From Hyphomonas sp. (GTDB lineage Bacteria > Pseudomonadota > Alphaproteobacteria > Caulobacterales > Hyphomonadaceae): a stretch of DNA of 64,000 nucleotides. The notes below the pieces were generated by a model. It made no database searches. It worked only from the letters and a program-made list of their open reading frames with translations, and was not told the DNA's origin. Location: NCBI RefSeq assembly GCF_018402285.1, contig NZ_JAGYJH010000006.1, positions 1-64,000 on the forward strand, read 5' to 3'. Shown one piece after another: positions 24,636-33,672 of the stretch. Positions within the stretch are counted from its first letter, which is position 1. Each line of letters opens with the position of its first letter. The position numbers and the translations under genes are program-made.

Positions 24636-26087
24636 TCAGAGCTCCATCAGGATGTCGATCATGTCGCGGGCGACCTGGATCACGCGGGCATTGGCGGCGT
24701 AGGCCTGTTCGATCAGGAGGAGGGACTCCATTTCCTGATCGACGTCAACGCCGGTCAGGGACTGTTCTGCTTCTACCAGGGTCAGATGCTGTGCCTGCGT
24801 CGACGCCAGGACAGAGTCCTGATAGATGCGCTTCTGTCCGACGACGGATGAGAGCTGCGCGGTCAAGTCGGTTGCAGAGAACGCCCCCTGAATGCCGTTG
24901 GCATTGAGCGACTTGATCTGAGTGAAAGCACCGAAAACGGCGGAAAGGGTTGCCGAGTTGCCTGGCGGGCCCGAAGCAGTGGCGCCGAGACCGTCGCGCA
25001 GGCGCCAGATTTCGCCGCCTTGCGCCGGATCGACGGCTGCGTTGACGGAGATGCGGGAGGCAAGGCCGAGCGTTCCAGCTGCGTCAGGGTCGACGAACAA
25101 GCCCGGGTCTCCCGGCGTCTTTGTCGGATCAATGGCATCATCTGACAGGCGGGTGATGATATCATTCGCTACCATGTCCAGCTGGTCCATGAAGGCTGGC
25201 ACATCCTGGTCGCGCAAGGTGAACAGGGCGCCGAAAAGGCCACCTGATACTGCGCCGAAAGAGGTTGTGCCCGGTGTCAGGCTGATGCCTTCAACGGAAA
25301 TGCCCGACAGGTTCCCGCCAGCCAGAGTCTGGTCGGATGTGAAGGTGGCGGAGGGGGTGAATTCAATTTGGCGGGCCGTGCTGCCATTGATCAGATAGAC
25401 GCCCTGGGTGGTGAGGACATCAATCGTGCCAGCGTCCCGCGGGACTGTCTGGATCGGCAGGTATTCGGCGATCGTATCTAGCACGCGCTGGCGTTCGTCC
25501 ATCAGGGTGGCAGCCTGGGCAGAGGTGCGGTCGATGCTGGCGATGCGCTTGTTGAGGTCCTGGATCTGGGTCAGCGCCGTGTTCACGGTCGCCACGCCTT
25601 GCGCAATTTCACTATCGGCCTCGGCGCGGGCCTGCGCGCCATAGTTCGACAGACTGTTGAGTTCCCGGGCAACGGATTTGGCAGCGTCGAGAAGGGCAGA
25701 GGCGTTCGCCGTCGATTCCGGAGAGGTGACGGAGGCAGACAGTGCTGTCTCGAAGTTCGAGAACTTCTTGAACAATCCGTTCCCGGATGCTGTGTCGCCA
25801 ACACGGGTCGAGATTGACTGCCAGGTCGAGGCCAGAACCGTTGCCTGAGCCACGTCGCTCGTCAATTCCCGCCTTTGGGCCTTGATTGCATCCTCGCCCG
25901 CGCGGGCAATACCGAGTGATGTGACCCCGGATGTCTGCGACCCCTGGATCAGCTCGCCAACGACCAGAGAGCGCCGGACATAACCCGGCGTACTCGCATT
26001 GGCGACATTGTTGGCAACGACCTCGGCCTTCAGGCCGGTAACCTGAAGGCCGGATCGTGCAGCAAGGATGGCGGCTGAAATGCTCAC
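24636..26087 (-). CDS. flgK: Hook-filament junction protein FlgK
   Basis: 483 residues. The N-terminus has the rod/hook signature ARSGLQVTGLKAEVVANNVANASTPGYVRR, and the C-terminus the matching helix GVDVDQEMESLLLIEQAYAANARVIQVARDMIDIL. The middle (QIQDLNKRIA, LMDERQRVLDTIAEYLPI) is typical of FlgK. It joins the hook to FlgL and the filament. It lies 25 bases after flgE and 5 before flgL on the minus strand. Confidence 0.95.
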   Translation of the reverse strand: MSISAAILAARSGLQVTGLKAEVVANNVANASTPGYVRRSLVVGELIQGSQTSGVTSLGIARAGEDAIKAQRRELTSDVAQATVLASTWQSISTRVGDTASGNGLFKKFSNFETALSASVTSPESTANASALLDAAKSVARELNSLSNYGAQARAEADSEIAQGVATVNTALTQIQDLNKRIASIDRTSAQAATLMDERQRVLDTIAEYLPIQTVPRDAGTIDVLTTQGVYLINGSTARQIEFTPSATFTSDQTLAGGNLSGISVEGISLTPGTTSFGAVSGGLFGALFTLRDQDVPAFMDQLDMVANDIITRLSDDAIDPTKTPGDPGLFVDPDAAGTLGLASRISVNAAVDPAQGGEIWRLRDGLGATASGPPGNSATLSAVFGAFTQIKSLNANGIQGAFSATDLTAQLSSVVGQKRIYQDSVLASTQAQHLTLVEAEQSLTGVDVDQEMESLLLIEQAYAANARVIQVARDMIDILMEL

Positions 26088-26112
26088 CTAGGCAGGTCTC
26101 CCCGGCGCGCCG

Positions 26113-27417
26113 TCAGCGTTTCAGGTTCGTGGTTTCCTGAAGCATCTCATCTACGGTCTGAACGATCTTTGCATTGGACGAGTAAGCTCGCTGCGTTTCG
26201 ATGAGATCGGTCAGTTCCGCGGCTATGTCTGTGGTCGATTCCATCAGCGAGTAGCCGGAAATGCCCCCAACAGGACCGCTGCCAGCGTCCCAGAGATAGA
26301 GGTTTCCGCTGGAATTCGAAACAGAATAGGCCTGCGAGTCGAGCGCACGCAGGCCGTTCATGTTGGGCACATCGCCAACCGGGATCTGGTAGAGCGTCCG
26401 GCGAAAGCCCTTGTCATAGATCGCCTGCAGGAAGCCCTGCTCGTCGATTTCGATCGACTGGAGGTCACCGATCGGCGAGCCGTTCTTGGTCACGGCTGTC
26501 GGCGCGAAAGAAGCGGCGAGCTGGGTAATGCCGGCGCTGTCATTCGGGCGGCCGATGAAGACTTCGACCGGGCCGTGATCCAGATTGAGGGACACGCGGC
26601 CGGTCGCCGGGTCATAGGTCGCCCCGTTTGCTGCCGTCGCCGTGTTTATTCGGCCGCCGGAAGTTGGCGTGTCGTTGAATGTCAGGGCCAGATCGCCAAC
26701 CGAAGTGGCCGGGTTGCCCGCGCTGTCGAAGATTTCGACGTTCCAGGCATTGCTTGAGCCGGATGCCGGCACGGTCGGTGTGAACTGGAAGGTCACTGTC
26801 TGCGCGCGGCCGAGGTTGTCGAAATACTCGACCGGAAGCATGTAGGGATCGCCCGGCGCGCCAGCGGTTGTGGCGTCGGCGGGGATGTTGATGCCCAGCT
26901 CGATGCTGGAGGTCGGCGTCGCGTTGAACTGCGAGGTTGAGATGTTCACCGGCACGAGGTTGGCGCCGCTGTTGCGGCTGACATTGCCGACTTCGCCGGC
27001 AGAGTCAGCAGCCCAGCCGAGCAGGAACAGCCCGCTCTGGGTACGCAGAAAGCCGTTTTCATCGGCGGAGAACGAACCAGTCGGCGTGAGCATGAGATTC
27101 CGGTTCGATGCAAGGTTCGACGTGCCGTCCAGATCCGTAACGGGAAGAAGCCCGCGTCCGGAAATCGCGACATCAGTCGCGCTGCCGGTCCGGATCAGGG
27201 ATCCTGTGGCAGCAATGTCCTTGTAAGTGTCTACCCGCACGCCGCCTGCGGCATAGGCGGAGGTCTTCTGCTGCAGCACCATGCTGGAGAAGTCCACGGC
27301 GCTGCGTTTGTAGCCGTAGGTACCGGAGTTAGCGATGTTGTCAGAAATGGTGGCGAGGCGTGTGCCATTGACACTCAGCCCCATTACCCCCGCATTCAGG
27401 GAGGATGAGATGCTCAT
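26113..27417 (-). CDS. flgE: Flagellar hook protein FlgE
   Basis: 434 residues from ATG 27417, chosen because AGGAGC lies just upstream and the family starts MSISSSLNAGVMGLSVNGTRLATISDNIANSGTYGYKR. The centre (PVEYFDNLGRAQTVTFQF) and end (SGYSLMESTTDIAAELTDLIETQRAYSSNAKIVQTVDEMLQETTNLKR) are standard for the hook. A perfect inverted repeat lies just upstream. First gene of the flgE-flgK-flgL-flgI run. Confidence 0.95.
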   Translation of the reverse strand: MSISSSLNAGVMGLSVNGTRLATISDNIANSGTYGYKRSAVDFSSMVLQQKTSAYAAGGVRVDTYKDIAATGSLIRTGSATDVAISGRGLLPVTDLDGTSNLASNRNLMLTPTGSFSADENGFLRTQSGLFLLGWAADSAGEVGNVSRNSGANLVPVNISTSQFNATPTSSIELGINIPADATTAGAPGDPYMLPVEYFDNLGRAQTVTFQFTPTVPASGSSNAWNVEIFDSAGNPATSVGDLALTFNDTPTSGGRINTATAANGATYDPATGRVSLNLDHGPVEVFIGRPNDSAGITQLAASFAPTAVTKNGSPIGDLQSIEIDEQGFLQAIYDKGFRRTLYQIPVGDVPNMNGLRALDSQAYSVSNSSGNLYLWDAGSGPVGGISGYSLMESTTDIAAELTDLIETQRAYSSNAKIVQTVDEMLQETTNLKR

Positions 27418-27430
27418 ATCTGGTTGCTCC

Positions 27431-27449
27431 TGCGTCAGATAATGACGCA
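27431..27449. promoter_or_regulatory. Inverted repeat immediately upstream of flgE
   Basis: TGCGTCA (27431-27437), 5 bases, TGACGCA (27443-27449). Perfect 7-base arms 14-32 bases before the flgE start, on the upstream side of the ribosome site. It could be an operator or a 5' mRNA hairpin controlling hook translation. Confidence 0.45.
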
Positions 27450-27506
27450 AATTGAAGGCAACTCGTAAACAAGCCGATAACTCCTGTTCGCGGAAAATCT
27501 TAAGGT

Positions 27507-27532
27507 CCTGGTAACCAGGCCAAAAGGGCCTG
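27507..27532. terminator. Overlapping hairpins after motB
   Basis: CCTGG-TAA-CCAGG (27507-27519) overlaps CAGGCC-AAAAG-GGCCTG (27516-27532), a few bases past the motB stop. There is no long T-tract on the minus strand, so termination is uncertain. The mutually exclusive pairing is worth noting. Confidence 0.3.
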
Positions 27533-27535
27533 CGG

Positions 27536-28399
27536 TCAGTCCGTCAGTATCGTGATCGATATGCGGCGGTTCTGGGCCGCCTGCGGATCATTCTGAACCA
27601 GGGGGTCGGTGTCGGCCTTGCCCGCTACTTCCCGGATGCGCTGACCTGGAATACCGGCCCGGTTCAAGAGGCGGCGCGCTGAATTGGCGCGGTCCGCCGA
27701 CAGGTTCCAGTTGTCATACACAGCGCCGTTCCGAAAGCGGTGGCTGTCTGTATGTCCGACTATCTTGATATCATTGTCGAACTCACCGAATGCCTCGGCC
27801 ACGATGTCGATCAGCTGCATCATCGTCTCAGACGGTTCACTTCGTCCAAGCGGGAAGAGGGGAGTGCTCTCAGAGTCAGTGATCTCCAGAACGATGCCCT
27901 CGGGTGACATCTTGATCATCAGATGCTCCGACAACTGCCGGCTTTGCTCGCTAAGGGATTCCTTCAGGCTCTGAAGCTCGTCGGCAATTTGCTTTTCTTC
28001 TGCCTGCTTGGCGAGCTGTTCGGCATCATTGGTCTGCGTCTCCGCTTCGTTTGCCTCGCCATCACCATAAGCGGGGTTCTCGACGGTCTGCTTCCGGTTC
28101 GCGCCGGTGCCCATCTTGGCGTACGTATCTTCCGAGAAAATGGAGGATCCGTTGAGCCCGTCCGAACCGCCGCCTGAGATACGGCTGATCGGGATCGTCG
28201 GGTTGAAATAGTCGGCAATACCTTTGCGCTGCTCCTCAGTGGTCGCATTGAGTAGCCACATGAGCAGGAAGAATGCCATCATGGCGGTCACAAAGTCAGC
28301 GTACGCGACCTTCCAGGCGCCGCCATGATGGCCGTCCGCCTTGTAGACCTTCTTACGCTTGATAATGGTCGGCCCTTGTCCTGAGGAGTCCGTCGCCAT
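27536..28399 (-). CDS. motB: Flagellar stator protein MotB
   Basis: 287 residues. The cytoplasmic N-terminus (IIKRKKVYKADGHHGGAWKVAYADFVTAMMAFFLLMWLL) has the single membrane helix, with the proton-binding Asp in YADFVTAMMAF. The periplasmic OmpA-like peptidoglycan-binding domain at about 175-285 includes KIVGHTDSHRF, NWNLSADRANSARRLL and NRRISITIL. It anchors the stator to the cell wall. Unusually, motA is not its operon partner. motB is alone on the minus strand, and motA lies on the plus strand beyond fliM. Confidence 0.95.
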   Translation of the reverse strand: MATDSSGQGPTIIKRKKVYKADGHHGGAWKVAYADFVTAMMAFFLLMWLLNATTEEQRKGIADYFNPTIPISRISGGGSDGLNGSSIFSEDTYAKMGTGANRKQTVENPAYGDGEANEAETQTNDAEQLAKQAEEKQIADELQSLKESLSEQSRQLSEHLMIKMSPEGIVLEITDSESTPLFPLGRSEPSETMMQLIDIVAEAFGEFDNDIKIVGHTDSHRFRNGAVYDNWNLSADRANSARRLLNRAGIPGQRIREVAGKADTDPLVQNDPQAAQNRRISITILTD

Positions 28400-28540
28400 T
28401 TATGCCACCAATTCTGCTTCTGCTGGTGTGCTTTTACCATCGCATGCTCAATTAAGAGCGTAGGCGGGCGGCGAGGTTCGACCCAATCCGATAACCATTC
28501 TTCAACCAATTGGGCAGCACTAAGAGTCGTTGGAATCGTC

Positions 28541-29452
28541 ATGATTCCGAAAGGTCAGGCTATGTCGTCGGTGCTCCGGAGAAAGGTGGGAACAGGATCG
28601 GGGTTACCTCCCACGATCCTGCGTTACCATGATTTCTGGGATGGGATTCACCAATCAGTATCCGAATGGGCAAGTCAGTCAGTGGACGGCAGCGTGCCAC
28701 AAGCCCCTTTGATGCGGCGGGTTTACTCCGGCTCGGCAGCGCTTGAGGCCCTCGAACAGCGCACTGCCTTCTATTTCAATTCCAGGGTGTCTCCCGGTCT
28801 TTGCGCCATTGCGACTGACGGGCCTGGCGCTGCGCGGATCGTTGCCAAGCGCCTCAGCCAGGACATCGAGGGCGCCAGGGAAGCCTCGGCGCTATTTATG
28901 AAACTGATGTTCGAAGCGCCCGCCGTGACCCTGTGGCGAAGCGCTGCTGGCTCTCTTGAAGGTCATGTCAGCGACACAACTGCCTCTCCGCTGAGCGAGC
29001 CGGCTCAGGCGTCAGGACATTTCGAAACCGACAGCCGGTATCTTGTGGTGTCCTATGCCGTCATGCCGGAGGCATTGCAGTCCCAGATATGGCTGGTATT
29101 TGATCTCGATTACCTCATGGGATGCGCCCATGAGGCAGAGCGGCGCGCCGCCGAACACAAACGACCTGTGGCCTCCAGGGTTCTGCGCGAAAGCGCTCTG
29201 GCATCTTCGATCAGAGTCGAAGCAGTTCTTGACAAAATATCAATGACAATCGGCGAATGCTCTCGTCTGAAAGTTGGCGATCTCATTCCGCTGCCAGACA
29301 CCGATCCTGGATCGATCCGTCTGAACGCTGAGACCGTTAACGGACAAATTGAGATCGGGCAATGTGAAATGGGTGTGTGGAAGCGTCAGAGGGCGCTGAA
29401 GCTCAAACAGCCCGTACTCGAACCCTTCACGCAGGAAGTCGCGAAGATGTAG
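28541..29452 (+). CDS. fliM: Flagellar motor switch protein FliM (divergent, no N-terminal CheY motif)
   Basis: 303 residues from ATG 28541, or 296 from ATG 28562. The C-terminal SpoA domain (about 225-290) reads LASSIRVEAVLDKISMTIGECSRLKVGDLIPL and then VNGQIEIGQCEMGVWKRQRALKL, the FliM form. A middle CheC-like region (YFNSRVSPGLCAIATDGPGAARIV, then YAVMPEALQSQIWLVFDLDYL) precedes it. The usual N-terminal LSQxEIDALL helix that binds phosphorylated CheY is not visible at either start. It forms the C-ring with FliG and FliN. Divergent from motB, followed by motA. Confidence 0.82.
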   Translation: MIPKGQAMSSVLRRKVGTGSGLPPTILRYHDFWDGIHQSVSEWASQSVDGSVPQAPLMRRVYSGSAALEALEQRTAFYFNSRVSPGLCAIATDGPGAARIVAKRLSQDIEGAREASALFMKLMFEAPAVTLWRSAAGSLEGHVSDTTASPLSEPAQASGHFETDSRYLVVSYAVMPEALQSQIWLVFDLDYLMGCAHEAERRAAEHKRPVASRVLRESALASSIRVEAVLDKISMTIGECSRLKVGDLIPLPDTDPGSIRLNAETVNGQIEIGQCEMGVWKRQRALKLKQPVLEPFTQEVAKM

Positions 29453-29523
29453 CAAGGAAAGATAACCCGCAGCCGCCGATTTAAGAGAGTGGCGCGGTAT
29501 ACAAGGTACACGGAGATAGGCAC

Positions 29524-30390
29524 TTGAACGCGATACTAGGCCTGGCAGTTACCATGGTGATGGTCTTTGGCGGCTATATGCTGGCCGGGGGCAAGTTAGA
29601 TATTATTCTACATTCACTTCCATTCGAGATGATGATGATTGGTGGAGCCGCAACAGGCGCGTTCCTTGCCTCTAACGATTTCGGCACGGTCAAACACACC
29701 GGGGGTGACGTTGCCGCCGCCTTTACCGGACCGAAGTGGAAGAAGACCGATTATCAGGACATTCTTCTCCTGATGCATGAACTGCTTCACATTCTGAAGC
29801 AGAACCCTGTCGATATTGAGCCGCACATCGAAGCGCCCAATGAATCGGCGATATTTACCAAATACCCCCGTATCCTGAAGGATCACGAGGCGATCGAGAT
29901 GATCTGCGACACGATCCGCTCGATGATCATGAACTTCGACAACGTCCACCAGGTCGAGGAACTTCTCGACAAGCACCTCGAAAGCCTTCTGGAAGAGAAG
30001 CTGCATGGATCTCATGCGCTCCAGCAGATGGCCGATGCGCTTCCGGCGCTGGGCATCGTGGCAGCTGTTCTGGGCGTCATCAAGACGATGGCTTCCATCG
30101 ATAAGCCGCCTGAAGTGCTCGGTGGGATGATCGGCGGGGCGCTTGTCGGGACATTCCTTGGGGTTTTCCTTGCCTACGGCGTCGTGGGTCCGTTTGCGGC
30201 CCGCGTGAAAACCATCCGGTCTGAAGAGCATCTCTTCTATTCGATGATCGGGCAGGTGCTGGTGTCGAGCCTGCACAAGAACCCCGTGAACATCTGTGTC
30301 GAGGTTGCCCGCCGTCAGGCGCCGGCCCGGGTTCGCCCGACCTTTGACGAAGTCGAACAAGCGGTGAGGGGGCTCAAGCAGGCAGCATGA
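29524..30390 (+). CDS. motA: Flagellar stator protein MotA
   Basis: 288 residues from a TTG start, the only start with a ribosome site (GGAGATAG) at normal distance. Four membrane helices: about 3-22 (ILGLAVTMVMVFGGYMLAGG), 30-50, 170-190 (ALPALGIVAAVLGVIKTM) and 200-225 (GGALVGTFLGVFLAYGVVGP). The cytoplasmic loop holds the torque-generating charged helix (FDNVHQVEELLDKHLESLLEE). It forms the proton channel with MotB. Its stop overlaps the next gene by four bases. Confidence 0.95.
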   Translation: MNAILGLAVTMVMVFGGYMLAGGKLDIILHSLPFEMMMIGGAATGAFLASNDFGTVKHTGGDVAAAFTGPKWKKTDYQDILLLMHELLHILKQNPVDIEPHIEAPNESAIFTKYPRILKDHEAIEMICDTIRSMIMNFDNVHQVEELLDKHLESLLEEKLHGSHALQQMADALPALGIVAAVLGVIKTMASIDKPPEVLGGMIGGALVGTFLGVFLAYGVVGPFAARVKTIRSEEHLFYSMIGQVLVSSLHKNPVNICVEVARRQAPARVRPTFDEVEQAVRGLKQAA

Positions 30391-32138
30391 GGCGATACCT
30401 CTGGCTTCTTCTTTGCGGCGCCCTGCTGGCTCCGCCCGTCCTTGCTGCCAAGCCGGCAGAAACGGCGGGGGAGCCAGACGCGCGAAAGGAGAGGCTGGCT
30501 ACAGAGCTCAACCAGTTCGTCAGGGATGCGATTGACGAAGGCCTGCTTGCGCCGTCCGGCACGTCAGTGGCGGCGCCTGTGGCATCACAGCAAGTCAGCG
30601 AGACTCCGGTCTCTCCCCTTCCGGCATCCCCGTCTGACCGCTGGGCTCTGACAGGACCAATGGACTGCGCCGCACCCTATCCGCTGGACTTCACCGAGTT
30701 TGAAAAGCTTGCGAGCTACTCCGACATCCTGAACTACCGCAGCGAAATCCAGGCGAACGGGGCTTCCGGCAAGGATGATCCACGCCTGGCGAAGGCGCAT
30801 ATCGCGCTTGACCTCGGATCTGAGGCTGTGATGAGCCTCACGGACCCCGGAAATCCGGAACAGATGGCGCTGCAAAAGGTAGCGATGCTTCTGGACAGCC
30901 GGGTTCGTCCGGATGTGGCCTATTTTCAGGAGCTGGCGCGCTGCCATGAGCGCGGCGCTTTCTGGCTCGGCGTCGCGCTGCTCGCCGATGGCCAAGGCGC
31001 CGGCGCCGGCCACGTGGACAAAGGCTTCAGTGAATTCCGCCACCTGCCGCTGCAGCTGCGCACAACCGTGACCGTGATCGCCGTGCCCGCCCTTGACCGC
31101 GCCGATGGCCGCTTCCTCTCGCGGAAGATGCTGGCCTCCTTTGCTGCTTCGGAGCTGCAGGATTCCGCTCAGCTTCAGTTTTCCAATGCGATCCTGGAGA
31201 TGGGGCAGGGGAGCACGGAAGCTGAAGTACGCATCCGCACTTTCCTGCTGCAAGGCCGCTTCCAGGAAGAAGCCTTGTTTGCACTGATCCGGCATCACCG
31301 GGTCATCGATGCGCCGCTCAAGGCCTTGCTGCTGGACGGAATGCTCGTGCGGCTCGAACAATCGCAGCGCGATGAAGACATCCGCGCCAGTATGAAGTTC
31401 GTTCTGGAAGAGCTCAGTGCCGAGTCGCGCTACGTGACCATGCTGGATATGGCGGGCCGGGAGAACATGCAGAGTGAAACGGTGCAGGACGAGATCCGGG
31501 CCCATTTCGTCAGCGGTCTCCAGCGCGATCTTGCGAGCACCGATCCGCTTGCCAATCTGGCGGCTATCGAAGCGCTTTCGGTAGAGGCTGGGATTCTCGA
31601 TCATCACGACCAGCGCACGGCGCTCTATGAAGAGGCGACGCTCAAAGCGGTAAGGCTCGGCTTTGCTTCCCTTGCTGACGAGCTTTCGCAAAAGGCACAG
31701 CCGGGAGAAACCGTTGCCGAACAAAGGGCGACGCTGGCCTACCGCTTGAAGGACTATCCTGCCGTCTTCCAGCTGGCCGATGCCAATCCGGCCAATACGC
31801 CGATCGGCCTTGTTGCTGCCCTGAGCGCGATTGCCGCCAACGATAGCGCTGAAGTCCAGAAGTTCACCTCGCGCCTGACGCTTGATGACGAGACAATCCT
31901 GACCCTGATCGAGAAGGACGCCGCAAGCAATCGCTGGATTGTACCCGGCAACATCTACCAGGCAGCTGGCGCGATTGACGACGCTGACAAGAAGACCCGT
32001 GTGGCGCGTGTTCTGTCCTTGAAGCAGGTAGCGTCAGGAAACATGGCTGCTCCGGCGCCAGCCAGCATGGCGGGCATTCCTGACCGTCTGATGTCGGCGC
32101 GGACGGCCCTTGAATCCCTAGAAGGGGAGGCAAACTGA
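30387..32138 (+). CDS. Large periplasmic protein of unknown function, coupled to motA; MotC candidate
   Basis: 583 residues with a clear Sec signal (cleavage near APPVLA, residue 20). A Pro/Ser linker runs to about 85 and then an all-helical, TPR-like domain follows to the end (AKAHIALDLGSEAVMSL, DVAYFQELARCHERGAFWLGVALLADG, AALSAIAANDSAEVQKFTSRL). Its ATG overlaps the motA stop (ATGA) and its own stop overlaps the flgF start. I do not recognise the family from sequence. The context (motA partner, periplasmic, with a MotE-type protein in the same locus) fits the rhizobial MotC, a periplasmic stator accessory of similar helical character, but no homology is claimed. Confidence 0.6.
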   Translation: MRRYLWLLLCGALLAPPVLAAKPAETAGEPDARKERLATELNQFVRDAIDEGLLAPSGTSVAAPVASQQVSETPVSPLPASPSDRWALTGPMDCAAPYPLDFTEFEKLASYSDILNYRSEIQANGASGKDDPRLAKAHIALDLGSEAVMSLTDPGNPEQMALQKVAMLLDSRVRPDVAYFQELARCHERGAFWLGVALLADGQGAGAGHVDKGFSEFRHLPLQLRTTVTVIAVPALDRADGRFLSRKMLASFAASELQDSAQLQFSNAILEMGQGSTEAEVRIRTFLLQGRFQEEALFALIRHHRVIDAPLKALLLDGMLVRLEQSQRDEDIRASMKFVLEELSAESRYVTMLDMAGRENMQSETVQDEIRAHFVSGLQRDLASTDPLANLAAIEALSVEAGILDHHDQRTALYEEATLKAVRLGFASLADELSQKAQPGETVAEQRATLAYRLKDYPAVFQLADANPANTPIGLVAALSAIAANDSAEVQKFTSRLTLDDETILTLIEKDAASNRWIVPGNIYQAAGAIDDADKKTRVARVLSLKQVASGNMAAPAPASMAGIPDRLMSARTALESLEGEAN

Positions 32139-32854
32139 TGTCGAGTTCGATCTACACAACACTGACACGCCAGCAGGGCCTGATGCAGGAAATGCAGGTG
32201 GTGGCAAACAACCTCGCCAACGCCAGCACCACCGGCTACAAATCCGACCGCGCGGTTTTTACTGAATACCTTGTTTCAACGGGTAATTCCGGTGACCATT
32301 CGCTATCGATGGGCACGCTTGGCGGTCACACGTTCCAGATGGAGCAAGGTGGGCTCAACTTTACCGGTGGCCGCTTCGACCTCGCCATTCAAGGCGAAGG
32401 CTTCTTCATGGTGGAAACGCCCCAGGGCCAGCGGCTGACCCGCGCCGGGCATTTCCAGCTTTCAGGTGCCGGCCAGCTGATCGACATGCAGGGCAATGCC
32501 GTGCTCGGCGCAGGCGGAAACCCGATCAACATTCCCGAAGACGCCGGTGAGGTCACCTTCGGCGAGGATGGAACGATCTCCGGTAACGGACAGATCATCG
32601 ACCAGATCGGGATCATGTTGGCTGATGGACAGCTCCAGCGTGATTCCAATTCCTATTTCACCGCCGAGGGCGGAACCGTGCAGGCCCAGGACGCCAAGTT
32701 GGTCCAGGGCGCACTGGAGCAGTCGAATGTTTCGCCGGTGCTGGAAGTAGCCCGGATGATCGAAGTCCAGCGCGCCTATGAGGCGGGTCAGGCACTTCTT
32801 GAGAGGGAGGACCAGCGCATCAGCCAGCTGATCACAGCTGTGCGGGAACGTTGA
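32138..32854 (+). CDS. flgF: Flagellar proximal rod protein FlgF
   Basis: 238 residues with the rod N-terminus MSSSIYTTLTRQQGLMQEMQVVANNLANASTTGYKSDR and the C-terminal helix EVARMIEVQRAYEAGQALLEREDQRISQLI. The middle DLAIQGEGFFMVETPQGQRLTRAGHF is typical of the FlgF/FlgG group. Placement before flgG and the shorter length point to FlgF. The ATG shares its A with the preceding stop. Confidence 0.93.
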   Translation: MSSSIYTTLTRQQGLMQEMQVVANNLANASTTGYKSDRAVFTEYLVSTGNSGDHSLSMGTLGGHTFQMEQGGLNFTGGRFDLAIQGEGFFMVETPQGQRLTRAGHFQLSGAGQLIDMQGNAVLGAGGNPINIPEDAGEVTFGEDGTISGNGQIIDQIGIMLADGQLQRDSNSYFTAEGGTVQAQDAKLVQGALEQSNVSPVLEVARMIEVQRAYEAGQALLEREDQRISQLITAVRER

Positions 32855-32882
32855 ACCGTTTTAGCAGGTGTAGGAGACGCCT

Positions 32883-33668
32883 ATGAAGTCATTGCAGATT
32901 GCCGCGTCCGGGATGGCCGCCCAACAAATGCGGGTGGAAGTTATCTCGAACAACATCGCCAACATGAGCACGACGGCCTATCGTCCGAGGACGGCAGAGT
33001 TTTCAGATCTCATGTACCAGCAATACCTGACCCCAGGCACGATTACCTCGCAGGTCGGCACAGTCGTGCCGGCGGGTATTCAGCTTGGTACGGGTGTGCG
33101 CCCAACCACTGTTTCGATGGATCTGACGCAAGGCAGCTTGCGGCAGACCAACGCTGAACTCGATCTTGCCATTGATGGTAACGGGTATCTGGAAGTGACG
33201 CTTCCGTCGGGCGAACCAGCCTTCACCCGGGACGGCAAACTCAGCCGTAGCGCGGATGGAGAGATCGTTACATCGGACGGCTTCCCACTCGCTGACGGAA
33301 TCGTGATCCCGGAAGACGCCCGCCGCATCTCGGTCAGCCGGGATGGCGAAGTCGTGGCCTATTTCGACAACGAAACTGCAGGCCAGCCGATCGGCAATAT
33401 CTCTCTCGTTCGCTTCGTGAACGAGAAAGGGCTTGAGGCCATGGGTGACAACATGTTCCGGGAAACCGAAGCCTCGGGTCCGGCCAACCGTCTCATTCCG
33501 GGGTCGGAAGGGATGGGGTTCATCCGCCAGGGATACATCGAGGACTCCGCGGTTGATGTGGTCAAGGAGATCGCAGACCTGATCGAAGCCCAGCGCGGTT
33601 ATGAACTCAACTCCAAGGTCATAACGGCATCCGACGAGATGCTGTCGGCTACGACGCGGTTGAGGTAG
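32883..33668 (+). CDS. flgG: Flagellar distal rod protein FlgG
   Basis: 261 residues, opening MKSLQIAASGMAAQQMRVEVISNNIANMSTTAYRPRTAEFSDLMYQ, with the central ELDLAIDGNGYLEVTLPSGEPAFTRDG and the final VVKEIADLIEAQRGYELNSKVITASDEMLSATTRL. Length (about 260) and all three blocks are standard for FlgG, the rod part under the hook. A TAGGAGACG ribosome site precedes it. Confidence 0.96.
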   Translation: MKSLQIAASGMAAQQMRVEVISNNIANMSTTAYRPRTAEFSDLMYQQYLTPGTITSQVGTVVPAGIQLGTGVRPTTVSMDLTQGSLRQTNAELDLAIDGNGYLEVTLPSGEPAFTRDGKLSRSADGEIVTSDGFPLADGIVIPEDARRISVSRDGEVVAYFDNETAGQPIGNISLVRFVNEKGLEAMGDNMFRETEASGPANRLIPGSEGMGFIRQGYIEDSAVDVVKEIADLIEAQRGYELNSKVITASDEMLSATTRLR

Positions 33669-33672
33669 CGCC

